Source of the DNA: Bacillota bacterium
GTDB taxonomy: Bacteria > Bacillota > Bacilli > Paenibacillales > NBRC-103111
Assembly: GCA_023388055.1 (NCBI GenBank)
Contig: JAEWGW010000043.1
Location: 1 to 21,725, forward strand
Direction of reading: 5' to 3'
Length of the DNA: 21,725 nt
Under the pieces are notes generated by a model that did no database searches, was not told the DNA's origin, and saw only the letters and a program-made list of their open reading frames with translations. Below are positions 1 through 7,006 of this stretch, piece by piece (position 1 is the first letter of the stretch; each line of letters starts with the position of its first letter). A program made the position numbers and the translations under genes.

Positions 1-102
1 TCCGCCGCTAGCTTGTCCCCGAAGGGACAAACCCGCTCGACTTGCATGTATTAGGCACGCCGCCAGCGTTCGTCCTGAGCCAGGATCAAACTCTCCATAA
101 AA
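1..102 (-). rRNA. 16S ribosomal RNA, 5' end (partial)
   Basis: Read on the minus strand, this is the start of a bacterial 16S rRNA. It contains the universal 27F region (AGAGTTTGATCCTGGCTCAG, complement of 76-95), followed by the conserved text for GACGAACGCTGGCGGCGTGC and CATGCAAGTCGAGCG. The V1 helix closes on a TTCG tetraloop inside GTCCC/GGGAC. The gene runs off the left edge, so only about 100 nt are present. The mature 5' end is placed near 102 by analogy with Bacillus 16S; the exact base is not provable here. The V1 helix fits Bacillota but does not settle the species. Confidence 0.97.
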
Positions 103-179
103 GTGGCCCCGAAGGACCGTTATGTTAGAGCTGATTGCTCAATTGTTCAAACGTTTGGCTGTAAATATTCATGTCATTT

Positions 180-197
180 GTTCAGTTTTCAAAGAAC
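180..197 (-). promoter_or_regulatory. boxA-like antitermination sequence in the rRNA leader
   Basis: On the minus strand this reads GTTCTTTGAAAACTGAAC, very close to the boxA-containing element of Bacillus rRNA leaders, which loads Nus factors for rRNA antitermination. It sits in the roughly 145-nt leader between the promoter (254-282) and the 16S 5' end. The role is inferred from similarity and position. Confidence 0.75.
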
Positions 198-253
198 TTT
201 GTGTGACCTGCTCGACCGTGTCTTTCGACGTTATCGCGTCGTCACAAGAAGTT

Positions 254-282
254 ATACTACCAGAGTCCTTTTCGAAAGTCAA
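254..282 (-). promoter_or_regulatory. rRNA operon promoter
   Basis: On the minus strand a -35 TTGACT (277-282) is separated by exactly 17 nt from a -10 TAGTAT (254-259), pointing at the 16S gene. The A-rich tract just upstream, which forms the last codons of lgt, could act as an UP element. Transcription should start near 247. A perfect 7-bp inverted repeat (CGAAAGT at 273-279, ACTTTCG at 284-290) spans the -35 box. Only 9 nt separate the -35 box from the lgt stop codon. Confidence 0.85.
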
Positions 283-291
283 CACTTTCGT

Positions 292-1083
292 TCAAACTTT
301 TTTCGCCCCCTCTTTCCGGAGCATATATAAAGACACTGCCACGTACAGAATAAAGGCCAATCCGGCCGCTATAGCCCCTGCACTGGTCCATTGCCCTGCC
401 GTCCAGCCTAAGGCATAACGAGGCGAATCCCCCCGGAGATATTCCAGCATAAACCGGCCGGCGGAGTACAGGATCACATACCCGGCAAACAAGCAACCCT
501 TGGGCCATTTATAGGTTTTGAGCATAATCAGCAATGCAAAGACAATGATATCCCATTGCCCCTCCCAGACCTCTGCAGGCCAAAGCGGCACAGCACCATA
601 CGTTTCGAAGGCAATCGTATCCGGGGGATAGATGATGCCAAATCCTGTACCCGTCGGTGAGCCGAAGGCATCTCCATTAAGAAAGCAGGCGGTGCGTCCA
701 ATACCCTGCCCCAGAATAACGGCAGGAGCCAACAGATCAGCCAGCTCCAAAAAGGACAGCCGGTGTCTACGGGCGTACAGAACAGCAGCCAGTCCTCCTC
801 CCGCCAAAGCACCTTGAATGGACAACCCTCCATTCCAAACCTGAAGGATTTCACCCCAATGTGTGGAGTAGTACCCCCACTGAAAGAAAAATACATGCCA
901 CACCCGAGCCATGGCAATGGCTCCAAACATGACGTACACCACCAGATTGGGGATATGGTCACGGTACGGTGTGCCTTTGGCCAAAAACAACGCCACCCCC
1001 ATCGCCAGCAGCACAGCCAAGGCTACAACAAGTCCATAAGAATTCACCGGAATAGATCCGATATAAAACAGCACAACTCTCAT
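292..1083 (-). CDS. lgt: Prolipoprotein diacylglyceryl transferase (Lgt family)
   Basis: Lgt transfers diacylglycerol from phosphatidylglycerol to the lipobox cysteine of prolipoproteins in the membrane. The 263-residue protein has several hydrophobic segments, the family signature around residues 125-138 (GQGIGRTACFLNGD, with R130 matching the essential arginine of the signature) and the late AGRFMLEYLR motif (R210, E214, R217). Two departures are visible. The conserved histidine of the HGG motif (H103 in E. coli Lgt) is Q90 here (GGLSIQGAL), and the signature ends NGD rather than NGE. The start is ATG at 1083, about 10 nt after a GGAGGG Shine-Dalgarno; a GTG 18 nt upstream lies inside that Shine-Dalgarno. 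It has its own promoter with a BlaI-type operator. No terminator separates it from the rRNA promoter. It may be a second, specialised Lgt; another lgt elsewhere in the genome cannot be seen here. Confidence 0.87.
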   Translation of the reverse strand: MRVVLFYIGSIPVNSYGLVVALAVLLAMGVALFLAKGTPYRDHIPNLVVYVMFGAIAMARVWHVFFFQWGYYSTHWGEILQVWNGGLSIQGALAGGGLAAVLYARRHRLSFLELADLLAPAVILGQGIGRTACFLNGDAFGSPTGTGFGIIYPPDTIAFETYGAVPLWPAEVWEGQWDIIVFALLIMLKTYKWPKGCLFAGYVILYSAGRFMLEYLRGDSPRYALGWTAGQWTSAGAIAAGLAFILYVAVSLYMLRKEGAKKV

Positions 1084-1119
1084 GTTACGCTCTCCCTCCA
1101 CAACTAAAATTAATGCGTC

Positions 1120-1151
1120 ATTATACTACATGACGTAGTATTATCTTGCAA
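1120..1151 (-). promoter_or_regulatory. lgt promoter with BlaI-type operator
   Basis: On the minus strand, TTGCAA (1146-1151) and either TAGTAT (1123-1128, 17-nt spacing) or TATAAT (1120-1125, 20-nt spacing) form a promoter for lgt. A perfect palindrome of 7-bp arms (ATACTAC at 1123-1129, GTAGTAT at 1135-1141) lies across the -10 region. Its 17-bp core TACTACATGACGTAGTA matches the palindrome in front of blaI at 14 of 17 positions, with the three differences in the centre. BlaI/MecI repressors are known to bind TACTACA-type dyads, so repression of lgt by the neighbouring repressor is the natural inference. Confidence 0.75.
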
Positions 1152-1173
1152 AAAAAAGGGGCTACGAGCTCCC
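1150..1173 (-). terminator. Terminator of the blaI-M56 operon
   Basis: On the minus strand GGG-A-GCT pairs with AGC-CCC around a CGT loop, with one bulged A, followed directly by a run of eight T. The hairpin includes the last codons and stop of the M56 gene. It ends right at the -35 box of the lgt promoter, so the two transcription units are packed end to end. Confidence 0.75.
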
Positions 1174-1962
1174 GCCCACCATTAGCAGCAGCAGAAAGCA
1201 GCAGGTAACAAGAAACGGCCGCTGCAGCTTTAGGGGAACCTGCACTTCTTCCTCCGGGCTAATTATCTGCAGCATCCGGTAATCAAGGGCGGTTCCCGCA
1301 AACCGGAGAGCAGCTCCGTACGCAGGAGCTCTTTCACCACCGGCCAGCTTCAGCAGCACTGTCCCCACATGCAGGGATGTCCCCATCTGCCGGATGGCAA
1401 AACGGTCGGCAAACAGCTCCAGCCAGGTATGCACATAGGCGAGAACCGGTTTGATCACAGGCAAATAAAAGAAGGACTCTGCCATAAGCGTCAAAATAAA
1501 CAGCCTTAAATTATCCCGCTTCCGGCAGTGATACAGCTCATGCAGCAGAACCCCCTGGACTTCCTCGGCGGAGCATTGCGCAAGCGCTGCGGTAGAAATC
1601 ACGATACGAGGACGCCACAAGCCAATGTTAAGTCCAACAAACGCCTTGTCATGGACCACGAGGATCTCTGTATTCCACTCCTGGTATTGCTCCTGCAGCC
1701 GCTTGGACAACTCGGGATCGAGACAGAAATGGAACAGGTGCAGAGCCTTGGCAGTAAGACGCCATTGCTTCAGTATACGCAGCAGCATCCGGCAGCAGCT
1801 GTATGCCAGAAGAAAACCCGGCAGAAGGCCAAGGCGTCCTGAAGTCCCCCACATACAGCCAGTCCCCAATACTACGGCCCCACCCATCCACCCTGCTACG
1901 GCAATCACCAACAGCACGGTCAGTCCGTAGCTGACGCTCACCTTACCTCTGGGGCTCATCAT
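1162..1962 (-). CDS. BlaR1/MecR1-like M56 family membrane metallopeptidase, short form
   Basis: The 266-residue membrane protein carries the zincin motif HELYH (141-145) and a downstream glutamate in LELFADRF (E182), matching the zinc ligands of peptidase family M56. Hydrophobic segments lie near residues 11-33, 43-62, 152-176 and 248-263. Relatives such as BlaR1 and MecR1 sense an external signal and then trigger proteolytic inactivation of the BlaI/MecI repressor. BlaR1 is about 600 residues with a C-terminal penicillin-binding sensor; here the protein ends soon after the protease region, so no such sensor is present and the inducer is unknown. Its ATG overlaps the stop codon of the repressor gene (ATGA), typical of translational coupling. 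The pair almost certainly works as one switch. A transcription terminator follows at once. Confidence 0.85.
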   Translation of the reverse strand: MMSPRGKVSVSYGLTVLLVIAVAGWMGGAVVLGTGCMWGTSGRLGLLPGFLLAYSCCRMLLRILKQWRLTAKALHLFHFCLDPELSKRLQEQYQEWNTEILVVHDKAFVGLNIGLWRPRIVISTAALAQCSAEEVQGVLLHELYHCRKRDNLRLFILTLMAESFFYLPVIKPVLAYVHTWLELFADRFAIRQMGTSLHVGTVLLKLAGGERAPAYGAALRFAGTALDYRMLQIISPEEEVQVPLKLQRPFLVTCCFLLLLMVGGSS

Positions 1963-2387
1963 TCTTTTCCCCGCTTCATCTCGTTGATTTTCTGCTCCAG
2001 CTTGGCCACGATTCCGGGGTCGGCTCCATCCAGGGCGTCAATCATATGGGTGACGATCAAATCTCCATACTCCTGAACAAGCCCCTGGGAGACAGCACGC
2101 ATCTGCTCATCAAGAAACTGCTCCTTGCTCAGCACCGGCTTAAAGGTAGCTCCCCTGTCACGGCCTGCTCTGTCAGCCGCTTTAGCCAAGTGACCTTTTT
2201 TGAGCAGGCGGTTCATAACGGTCATCACCGCGTTCACGGAAATGGGCTCCTCTCGGCTTAACACCGACTGCACCTCGCGGATACTCAGCTCCCCCGATGA
2301 CCACATGAGCTCCATGATTCTCGCCTCCAAGGGTCCAAAAAAACGGTTCAGACCTTCGTCGTTTACGTTGATCCGGTTGATCCGCAT
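1959..2387 (-). CDS. BlaI/MecI/CopY family transcriptional repressor
   Basis: The 142-residue protein has the winged-helix fold of BlaI/MecI: an N-terminal helix pattern (LEARIMELMW), the recognition segment SIREVQSVLS...SVNAVMTVMNRL (about residues 35-62), and a basic wing region. A C-terminal dimerisation half follows (about 85-142). Such repressors bind TACTACA dyads as dimers and are released when an M56 partner activates their cleavage. The partner gene overlaps by 4 bp. The promoter in front contains a perfect 17-bp dyad, so autoregulation is expected. The start is ATG at 2387 with GAGGGGG as Shine-Dalgarno. No beta-lactamase or PBP gene lies in the window; the nearest other gene with the same dyad is lgt. 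Confidence 0.9.
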   Translation of the reverse strand: MRINRINVNDEGLNRFFGPLEARIMELMWSSGELSIREVQSVLSREEPISVNAVMTVMNRLLKKGHLAKAADRAGRDRGATFKPVLSKEQFLDEQMRAVSQGLVQEYGDLIVTHMIDALDGADPGIVAKLEQKINEMKRGKE

Positions 2388-2405
2388 CTCAGCGCCCCCT
2401 CACTT

Positions 2406-2442
2406 TACTACATAGTGTAGTATGTATAATCCAGGCTGTCAA
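2406..2442 (-). promoter_or_regulatory. blaI promoter with overlapping BlaI operator
   Basis: On the minus strand TTGACA (2437-2442), a 17-nt spacer and TACACT (2414-2419) form a good sigma-A promoter. The perfect dyad TACTACA-TAG-TGTAGTA (2406-2422) covers the -10 box and the start of transcription, where a bound repressor would block polymerase. The dyad type is that known for BlaI/MecI regulators, and the gene downstream encodes such a regulator. Confidence 0.85.
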
Positions 2443-2482
2443 CCCCGTCCCGCCGGGAGCTTCCACGGTAAAGCCGGACAGC

Positions 2483-2515
2483 AAAAAGACCGGGAGCTTA
2501 ACCACTCTCCGGTCT
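2483..2515 (-). terminator. Terminator of the pcrB-pcrA-ligA operon
   Basis: On the minus strand AGACCGG (2509-2515) pairs with CCGGTCT (2487-2493) across a 15-nt loop, followed by a run of five T. It starts 13 bases beyond the ligA stop and lies before the blaI promoter. Confidence 0.8.
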
Positions 2516-2528
2516 CCGATCCTGCTGC

Positions 2529-4565
2529 TCAGCCCAACAGCTGGCGCAGCTCATCCTCGTTGTCGATAATCCGTATGCCCAGCTCCTGGGCCTTGGTCAG
2601 CTTGCTGCCGGCGGCCTCTCCGGCAATAACCACATCGGTTTTTTTGGAAACACTGCCTGTAACCTTGGCTCCGGCTGCTTCCAGCAGCTTGCCCGCTTCA
2701 TCCCGAGAGAGAGTCGGCAAGGTACCGGTCAGCACCACAGTTTTGCCGTAGAAAAAACCATCCTTATCGGCAGCTGCTTCAGCAGCCTGCTCCGGCACTT
2801 GGGGAGAAACGCCGAGAAGAAGCATCTTCACGATACTGGCGCGCATCAGCGGATCATTAAAGAAGCTGACAATACTGTCCGCCACAATCCCCCCGATATC
2901 CGGCAGCCCCTGCAGCTCCTCTGCCGTAGCAGCCATTACCCCTTCAAGGGAGCGGTAATAATCCGCCAGCACCTTGGTGGTGGTTTTGCCCGTATTGGGA
3001 ATGCCCAGCGCAAACAGGAAGGCTTCCAGCTCCCGTTCTTTGCTTTTTTCCAGCGCATCCAGGAGATTGCGGGCCTTCTTCTCACCAAAGCGCTCCAGCG
3101 TCACCAGCTGCTCCAGCTTCAGCTCATACAGGTCGGCCGGATCGCGGACATTCCGCTCATCGTAGAGCTGCTCCGCGGTTTTTTCGCTGAAGGTTTCAAT
3201 ATCCATGGCATCCCGGGAAGCAAAATGCGCGATCCGCCCGATCAGTTGGGGCCGGCAGCCGGTTTTGTTGGGGCAGAATAGATGGGCGCCGCGCCATTCC
3301 AAGGCGGTTCCGCAAGCGGGACAGGCCTCAGGAGCAGCAATCTCCTCCCCTTCCTCCTCCTCCGTAACCTTGCCGAGAATCTCCGGAATTACATCATTAG
3401 AGCGGCGGATATAGACAAGGGTTCCCAAGCCGCGCTGAAGGCCCTTTCGCTCAATATCCCCCAGATTGTTCAGCGTGCAGTTCTGAACCGTCACTCCTGC
3501 CAGTTCAACCGCCTCCACCTTGGCCACCGGCGTCAGCTTGCCCGTCCGGCCCAGCTCCCAGGTCACCGACAGCAGGGTGGTGACTGCTTCTTCCGCCTCG
3601 AACTTATAGGCGATAGCCCAACGCGGGAACTTGTCCGTATAACCCAACACCTCACGGGTGCGTAGATCCGCCACTTTAATGACAATGCCGTCGATGAGAA
3701 AATCAAAGCTGCTGCGTTCTCCGGCCACCTTCCGCAGCTCCTCCATCACCTCGTCCATGGTATGGCAATACCGGGTCCAGCCGTTGACCTTGAAGTGATT
3801 GGCCTTCAGGAAATCGGTCATTTCCTGATGATTGGAGAACCGGACTCCGTCCGTATAGCCGATATTATAAAAGAACGCGTCCAGCCGCCGTTCCGCCGTT
3901 GTCTTGGGGTTCAGGTTGCGCAGCGCGCCGGCAGCGGCATTGCGGGCATTCTTCAGAGGCTCCGCCGCCGTCTTGTTGTACTTCTCCAGCACAGACAGGA
4001 ACATAACCCCCTCACCCTGCACCTCCAGCGTTCCCTCCTTGAAGGGAATGCGCAGGGGCACCGAACGGATGGTTTTCACTTGGGCCAAAATCCCTTCGCC
4101 CACCTGCCCGTTGCCCCGGGTGGCGGCCTGCACCAGCTCCCCGTTCTGGTAGGTGAGATTCAGGGTCAGTCCGTCAAATTTCAGCTCCAAAGCAAAGGAA
4201 GGCTCCGGCAGCGGATTATCCGGGTTGGCCTGATTGTATTGGTCCACCAGCTTTTTGACGCGGGTATGCCAAGCCAGCAGAGACGCCTCCGTTTGGGCCT
4301 TATCCAGACTCCACAGCTTAGCCAGATGGCGGTGGGGCGTAAAGCCCTTCAGGATTTCCCCGCCTATCCGCCGGGTGGGGGAATGGGGCAGCACCAGTCC
4401 CGTCTCCTGCTCCAGCTTCATCAACAGATCATACAGGGCGTCATACTCTGCATCACTTGCGGAAGGGGTGTCCAGTGTATAGTATTCATGTGCCATCCGG
4501 TTAAGCTCTTCAATCAGCTGCTCCATACGGGCCAAGGGTTCCCGTGAGATTTCTTCAACGGTCAT
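2529..4565 (-). CDS. ligA: NAD-dependent DNA ligase
   Basis: LigA seals nicks in double-stranded DNA using NAD in replication and repair. The 678 residues match the usual length of about 670. In order: an N-terminal Ia/NAD-binding region (about 10-75), the adenylation domain with catalytic lysine K129 in LELKFDG, an OB-fold region (about 325-400), and a zinc finger with C415, C418, C431 and C437. These are followed by helix-hairpin-helix repeats (about 450-590) and a C-terminal BRCT domain (about 603-678). Several signature stretches are unusual: SLDKA instead of SLDNA, TRGNG instead of TRGDG, and EVQGEG instead of EVRGEV. The gene is last in pcrB-pcrA-ligA, 29 nt after pcrA, the same order as in Bacillus subtilis. 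The start is ATG at 4565 with AAAGGA upstream. The identity is clear; the effect of the motif changes is unknown. Confidence 0.95.
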   Translation of the reverse strand: MTVEEISREPLARMEQLIEELNRMAHEYYTLDTPSASDAEYDALYDLLMKLEQETGLVLPHSPTRRIGGEILKGFTPHRHLAKLWSLDKAQTEASLLAWHTRVKKLVDQYNQANPDNPLPEPSFALELKFDGLTLNLTYQNGELVQAATRGNGQVGEGILAQVKTIRSVPLRIPFKEGTLEVQGEGVMFLSVLEKYNKTAAEPLKNARNAAAGALRNLNPKTTAERRLDAFFYNIGYTDGVRFSNHQEMTDFLKANHFKVNGWTRYCHTMDEVMEELRKVAGERSSFDFLIDGIVIKVADLRTREVLGYTDKFPRWAIAYKFEAEEAVTTLLSVTWELGRTGKLTPVAKVEAVELAGVTVQNCTLNNLGDIERKGLQRGLGTLVYIRRSNDVIPEILGKVTEEEEGEEIAAPEACPACGTALEWRGAHLFCPNKTGCRPQLIGRIAHFASRDAMDIETFSEKTAEQLYDERNVRDPADLYELKLEQLVTLERFGEKKARNLLDALEKSKERELEAFLFALGIPNTGKTTTKVLADYYRSLEGVMAATAEELQGLPDIGGIVADSIVSFFNDPLMRASIVKMLLLGVSPQVPEQAAEAAADKDGFFYGKTVVLTGTLPTLSRDEAGKLLEAAGAKVTGSVSKKTDVVIAGEAAGSKLTKAQELGIRIIDNEDELRQLLG

Positions 4566-4594
4566 GCGGCAATCATTCCTTTCGGCGAATTTGT

Positions 4595-6973
4595 TTACGC
4601 CTGCTTGGAGATCGGGGCAAACCTGGCCAACAGGCGTTTGACCCCCACCGGCGCGGGGAAAGCAATCTGCAGCTCCGTATCATCGCCGGAGCCCTTCACT
4701 GCTACCACAACACCGGTGCCCCACTTGTTGTGGGAGACCTTGTCGCCGACACCGAAGTCGGCGGGGTTGTTGCCGCCGGCAGCGCCGGGCACCGCCGCGG
4801 ACCGTGCCGCGGCCATTCCTCCGGCGCCCGCACCGGCGGCTGCGGGGTTGCCCGCGGCCCGGCTGCCGCCGAAGAGGCTGCCGCGGCCGGTTGCCGCCGC
4901 GCCGGGCGCACCGCCACCGCCGCCATACCCGGCGGCAGGTGCGCCGCTCGTGCGGCGCTCGCTGTAGCCGCCCCCTCCGATGGGGCGGCCAAAGCCCTCG
5001 CGGCCCATACGGGCGGCCGCGGCGGCATCTTCAATGCACTCCCGGGGCAGCTCCTTCAGGAACCGGGAGGGTGCATTGGCGCTGGTGCGGCCGAAGAGCA
5101 TGCGCATCCGGGCGCAGGTCAGGTACAGCTCCTGCTCGGCCCGGGTAATGCCCACATAGGCCAGCCGGCGCTCCTCCTCCAGCTCCTCGTTGCTGTTTTG
5201 GACACGGCTGTGGGGGAAGATATTCTCCTCCATCCCTACGATAAACACGGCGGGGAACTCCAGTCCCTTGGCACTGTGCATGGTCATGAGCACAACAGCG
5301 TCGCCGTTGCCCGCCTCCTCGTCCCGGTCCATGGTATCGATATCGGCAATCAGCGCCAGATCCGTCAGGAAGGACACCAGGGACTTGTCCTCGTTCCGCT
5401 TCTCGAATTCCATCGTCACGGAGAGGAATTCATCAATATTTTCCAGGCGGGCCGTGGATTCCAGGGTATTCTCCCGGATCAGCTCCACCTTGTATTCGGT
5501 CAGCTCCAGGGTTTTCTCCGTCAGCTCCGTCACGGATAAGTATTCCAGCATCCGGTGGAGATTACTCACCATTTCATAGAAGTCCCAGAGGGTATTCTTG
5601 GCCTTCGCGCCCAGCTCCATCCCGTCCAGCTGCCCCAGCATGGCAAACATGGAGATGCCTTGACGGGCTGCGGCGTCCGCCAGCTTTTCCACCGTGGTAT
5701 CCCCGATGCCCCGCTTGGGGACATTGATGATCCGCCGCAGGCTGATATCGTCGTCCGGGTTGGAGATGAGCCGCAGGTAAGCGAGAATGTCCTTGATTTC
5801 CTTGCGGTCATAGAACTTGATGCCGCCGACAATCTGGTAGGGCACCTCGGACTTGATGAGAATTTCCTCTATGACCCGGGACTGGGCGTTGGTCCGGTAG
5901 AGAATGGCATAATCCCGGTATTTCCGGCCCTGGGTTAGCCCCTTCTTGATCTGGGAGACTACATAATACCCTTCCTCATGCTCCGAATCCCCCTGGTACA
6001 CCTGGATCTTCGCGCCCTCTCCCTTATCCGACCAGAGGTTCTTGGCCTTGCGGCCCGAGTTGTTGGCAATCACCTTGTTAGCGGCGTTCAGAATGGTGGA
6101 GGTGGAACGGTAATTCTGCTCCAGCAGAATGGTAGTGGCTTCCGGATAATCCTGCTCAAAGTTGAGGATATTGGTAATATCCGCCCCCCGCCAGCGGTAG
6201 ATGGACTGGTCGCTGTCGCCCACCACGCAGATGCGGTGATGCTTGTCGGCAATCATTTTGCAGAGCATATATTGGGCCCGGTTGGTATCCTGATACTCGT
6301 CCACATGGACATACTGGAACTTGTTCTGGTAATAATCCAGCACCTCGGGGACCTCTTTGAAGAGCTGGATGGTGGTCATGATCAGATCGTCGAAGTCCAG
6401 GGAGTTGTTGGCCTTCAGCTTTTTCTGATAGAGCTTGTACACTTTGGCAACAATACCGTCAAAATAGTCGCCGATGAGCGCTTCCTTCCGCTCCGGGGTA
6501 ATCAGCTCGTTTTTGGCATTGCTCATGGCGGCCTGGACCGCCTTGGGCTCGAATTTCTTGGTGTCGACATTCAGCTCCTTCATACAATTCCGGATCACCG
6601 ACAGCTGATCGGCGGAATCGAGTATGGAGAAGTTGGAGGAGAATCCGATCCGCGAGATATCGCGGCGCAGGATCTTGACGCACATGGAGTGGAACGTGGA
6701 GACCCAGATGTCTCTGGCAGAGGGCCCCACCAGCTTCTCCACCCGCTCCTGCATCTCACGGGCAGCTTTATTGGTAAAGGTAATGGCCAGAATGCTCCAA
6801 GGCGCAGCCTTGTTGGTCGCAATCAAATAGGCAATCCGGTGGGTCAGCACCCGGGTTTTGCCTGATCCTGCCCCGGCCATAATCAGCAGAGGACCGTCTA
6901 CAGTCTGTACGGCCTTCTGCTGAGGAGAATTCAGCAAGCTGACCGCCTGTTCAATATTCACTGAAAAGCTCAT
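4595..6973 (-). CDS. pcrA: ATP-dependent DNA helicase PcrA (UvrD/Rep family)
   Basis: PcrA is the 3'-5' superfamily 1 helicase of Gram-positive bacteria, used in repair and rolling-circle plasmid replication and for clearing stalled complexes. Visible motifs, numbered from a GTG one codon upstream, are the Walker A AGAGSGKT (34-41), motif Ia ITFTNKAA, the Walker B DEYQD (226-230), GDSDQSIYRWRGAD (253-266), QNYRS, and the late VVLMTMHSAKGLEF and YVGITRA motifs. After the helicase core comes a Gly/Ala-rich stretch (about 651-736). Last is a C-terminal Tudor-like domain (VGDKVSHNKWGTG...), which in PcrA contacts RNA polymerase. ATG at 6973 is chosen; a GTG at 6976 is equally close to the AGGATGG Shine-Dalgarno and would add one residue. 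It is the middle gene of the pcrB-pcrA-ligA operon. Confidence 0.96.
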   Translation of the reverse strand: MSFSVNIEQAVSLLNSPQQKAVQTVDGPLLIMAGAGSGKTRVLTHRIAYLIATNKAAPWSILAITFTNKAAREMQERVEKLVGPSARDIWVSTFHSMCVKILRRDISRIGFSSNFSILDSADQLSVIRNCMKELNVDTKKFEPKAVQAAMSNAKNELITPERKEALIGDYFDGIVAKVYKLYQKKLKANNSLDFDDLIMTTIQLFKEVPEVLDYYQNKFQYVHVDEYQDTNRAQYMLCKMIADKHHRICVVGDSDQSIYRWRGADITNILNFEQDYPEATTILLEQNYRSTSTILNAANKVIANNSGRKAKNLWSDKGEGAKIQVYQGDSEHEEGYYVVSQIKKGLTQGRKYRDYAILYRTNAQSRVIEEILIKSEVPYQIVGGIKFYDRKEIKDILAYLRLISNPDDDISLRRIINVPKRGIGDTTVEKLADAAARQGISMFAMLGQLDGMELGAKAKNTLWDFYEMVSNLHRMLEYLSVTELTEKTLELTEYKVELIRENTLESTARLENIDEFLSVTMEFEKRNEDKSLVSFLTDLALIADIDTMDRDEEAGNGDAVVLMTMHSAKGLEFPAVFIVGMEENIFPHSRVQNSNEELEEERRLAYVGITRAEQELYLTCARMRMLFGRTSANAPSRFLKELPRECIEDAAAAARMGREGFGRPIGGGGYSERRTSGAPAAGYGGGGGAPGAAATGRGSLFGGSRAAGNPAAAGAGAGGMAAARSAAVPGAAGGNNPADFGVGDKVSHNKWGTGVVVAVKGSGDDTELQIAFPAPVGVKRLLARFAPISKQA

Positions 6974-7006
6974 CACATTCCATCCTGTCTATATTAATTA
7001 GTCACT

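Noticed and set aside
4544..5539. Long plus-strand open frame opposite pcrA
   Set aside because: It is an antisense frame of the GC-rich pcrA 3' region; its composition (Gly/Ala/Arg/His) mirrors the linker, and pcrA motifs on the minus strand are unmistakable.
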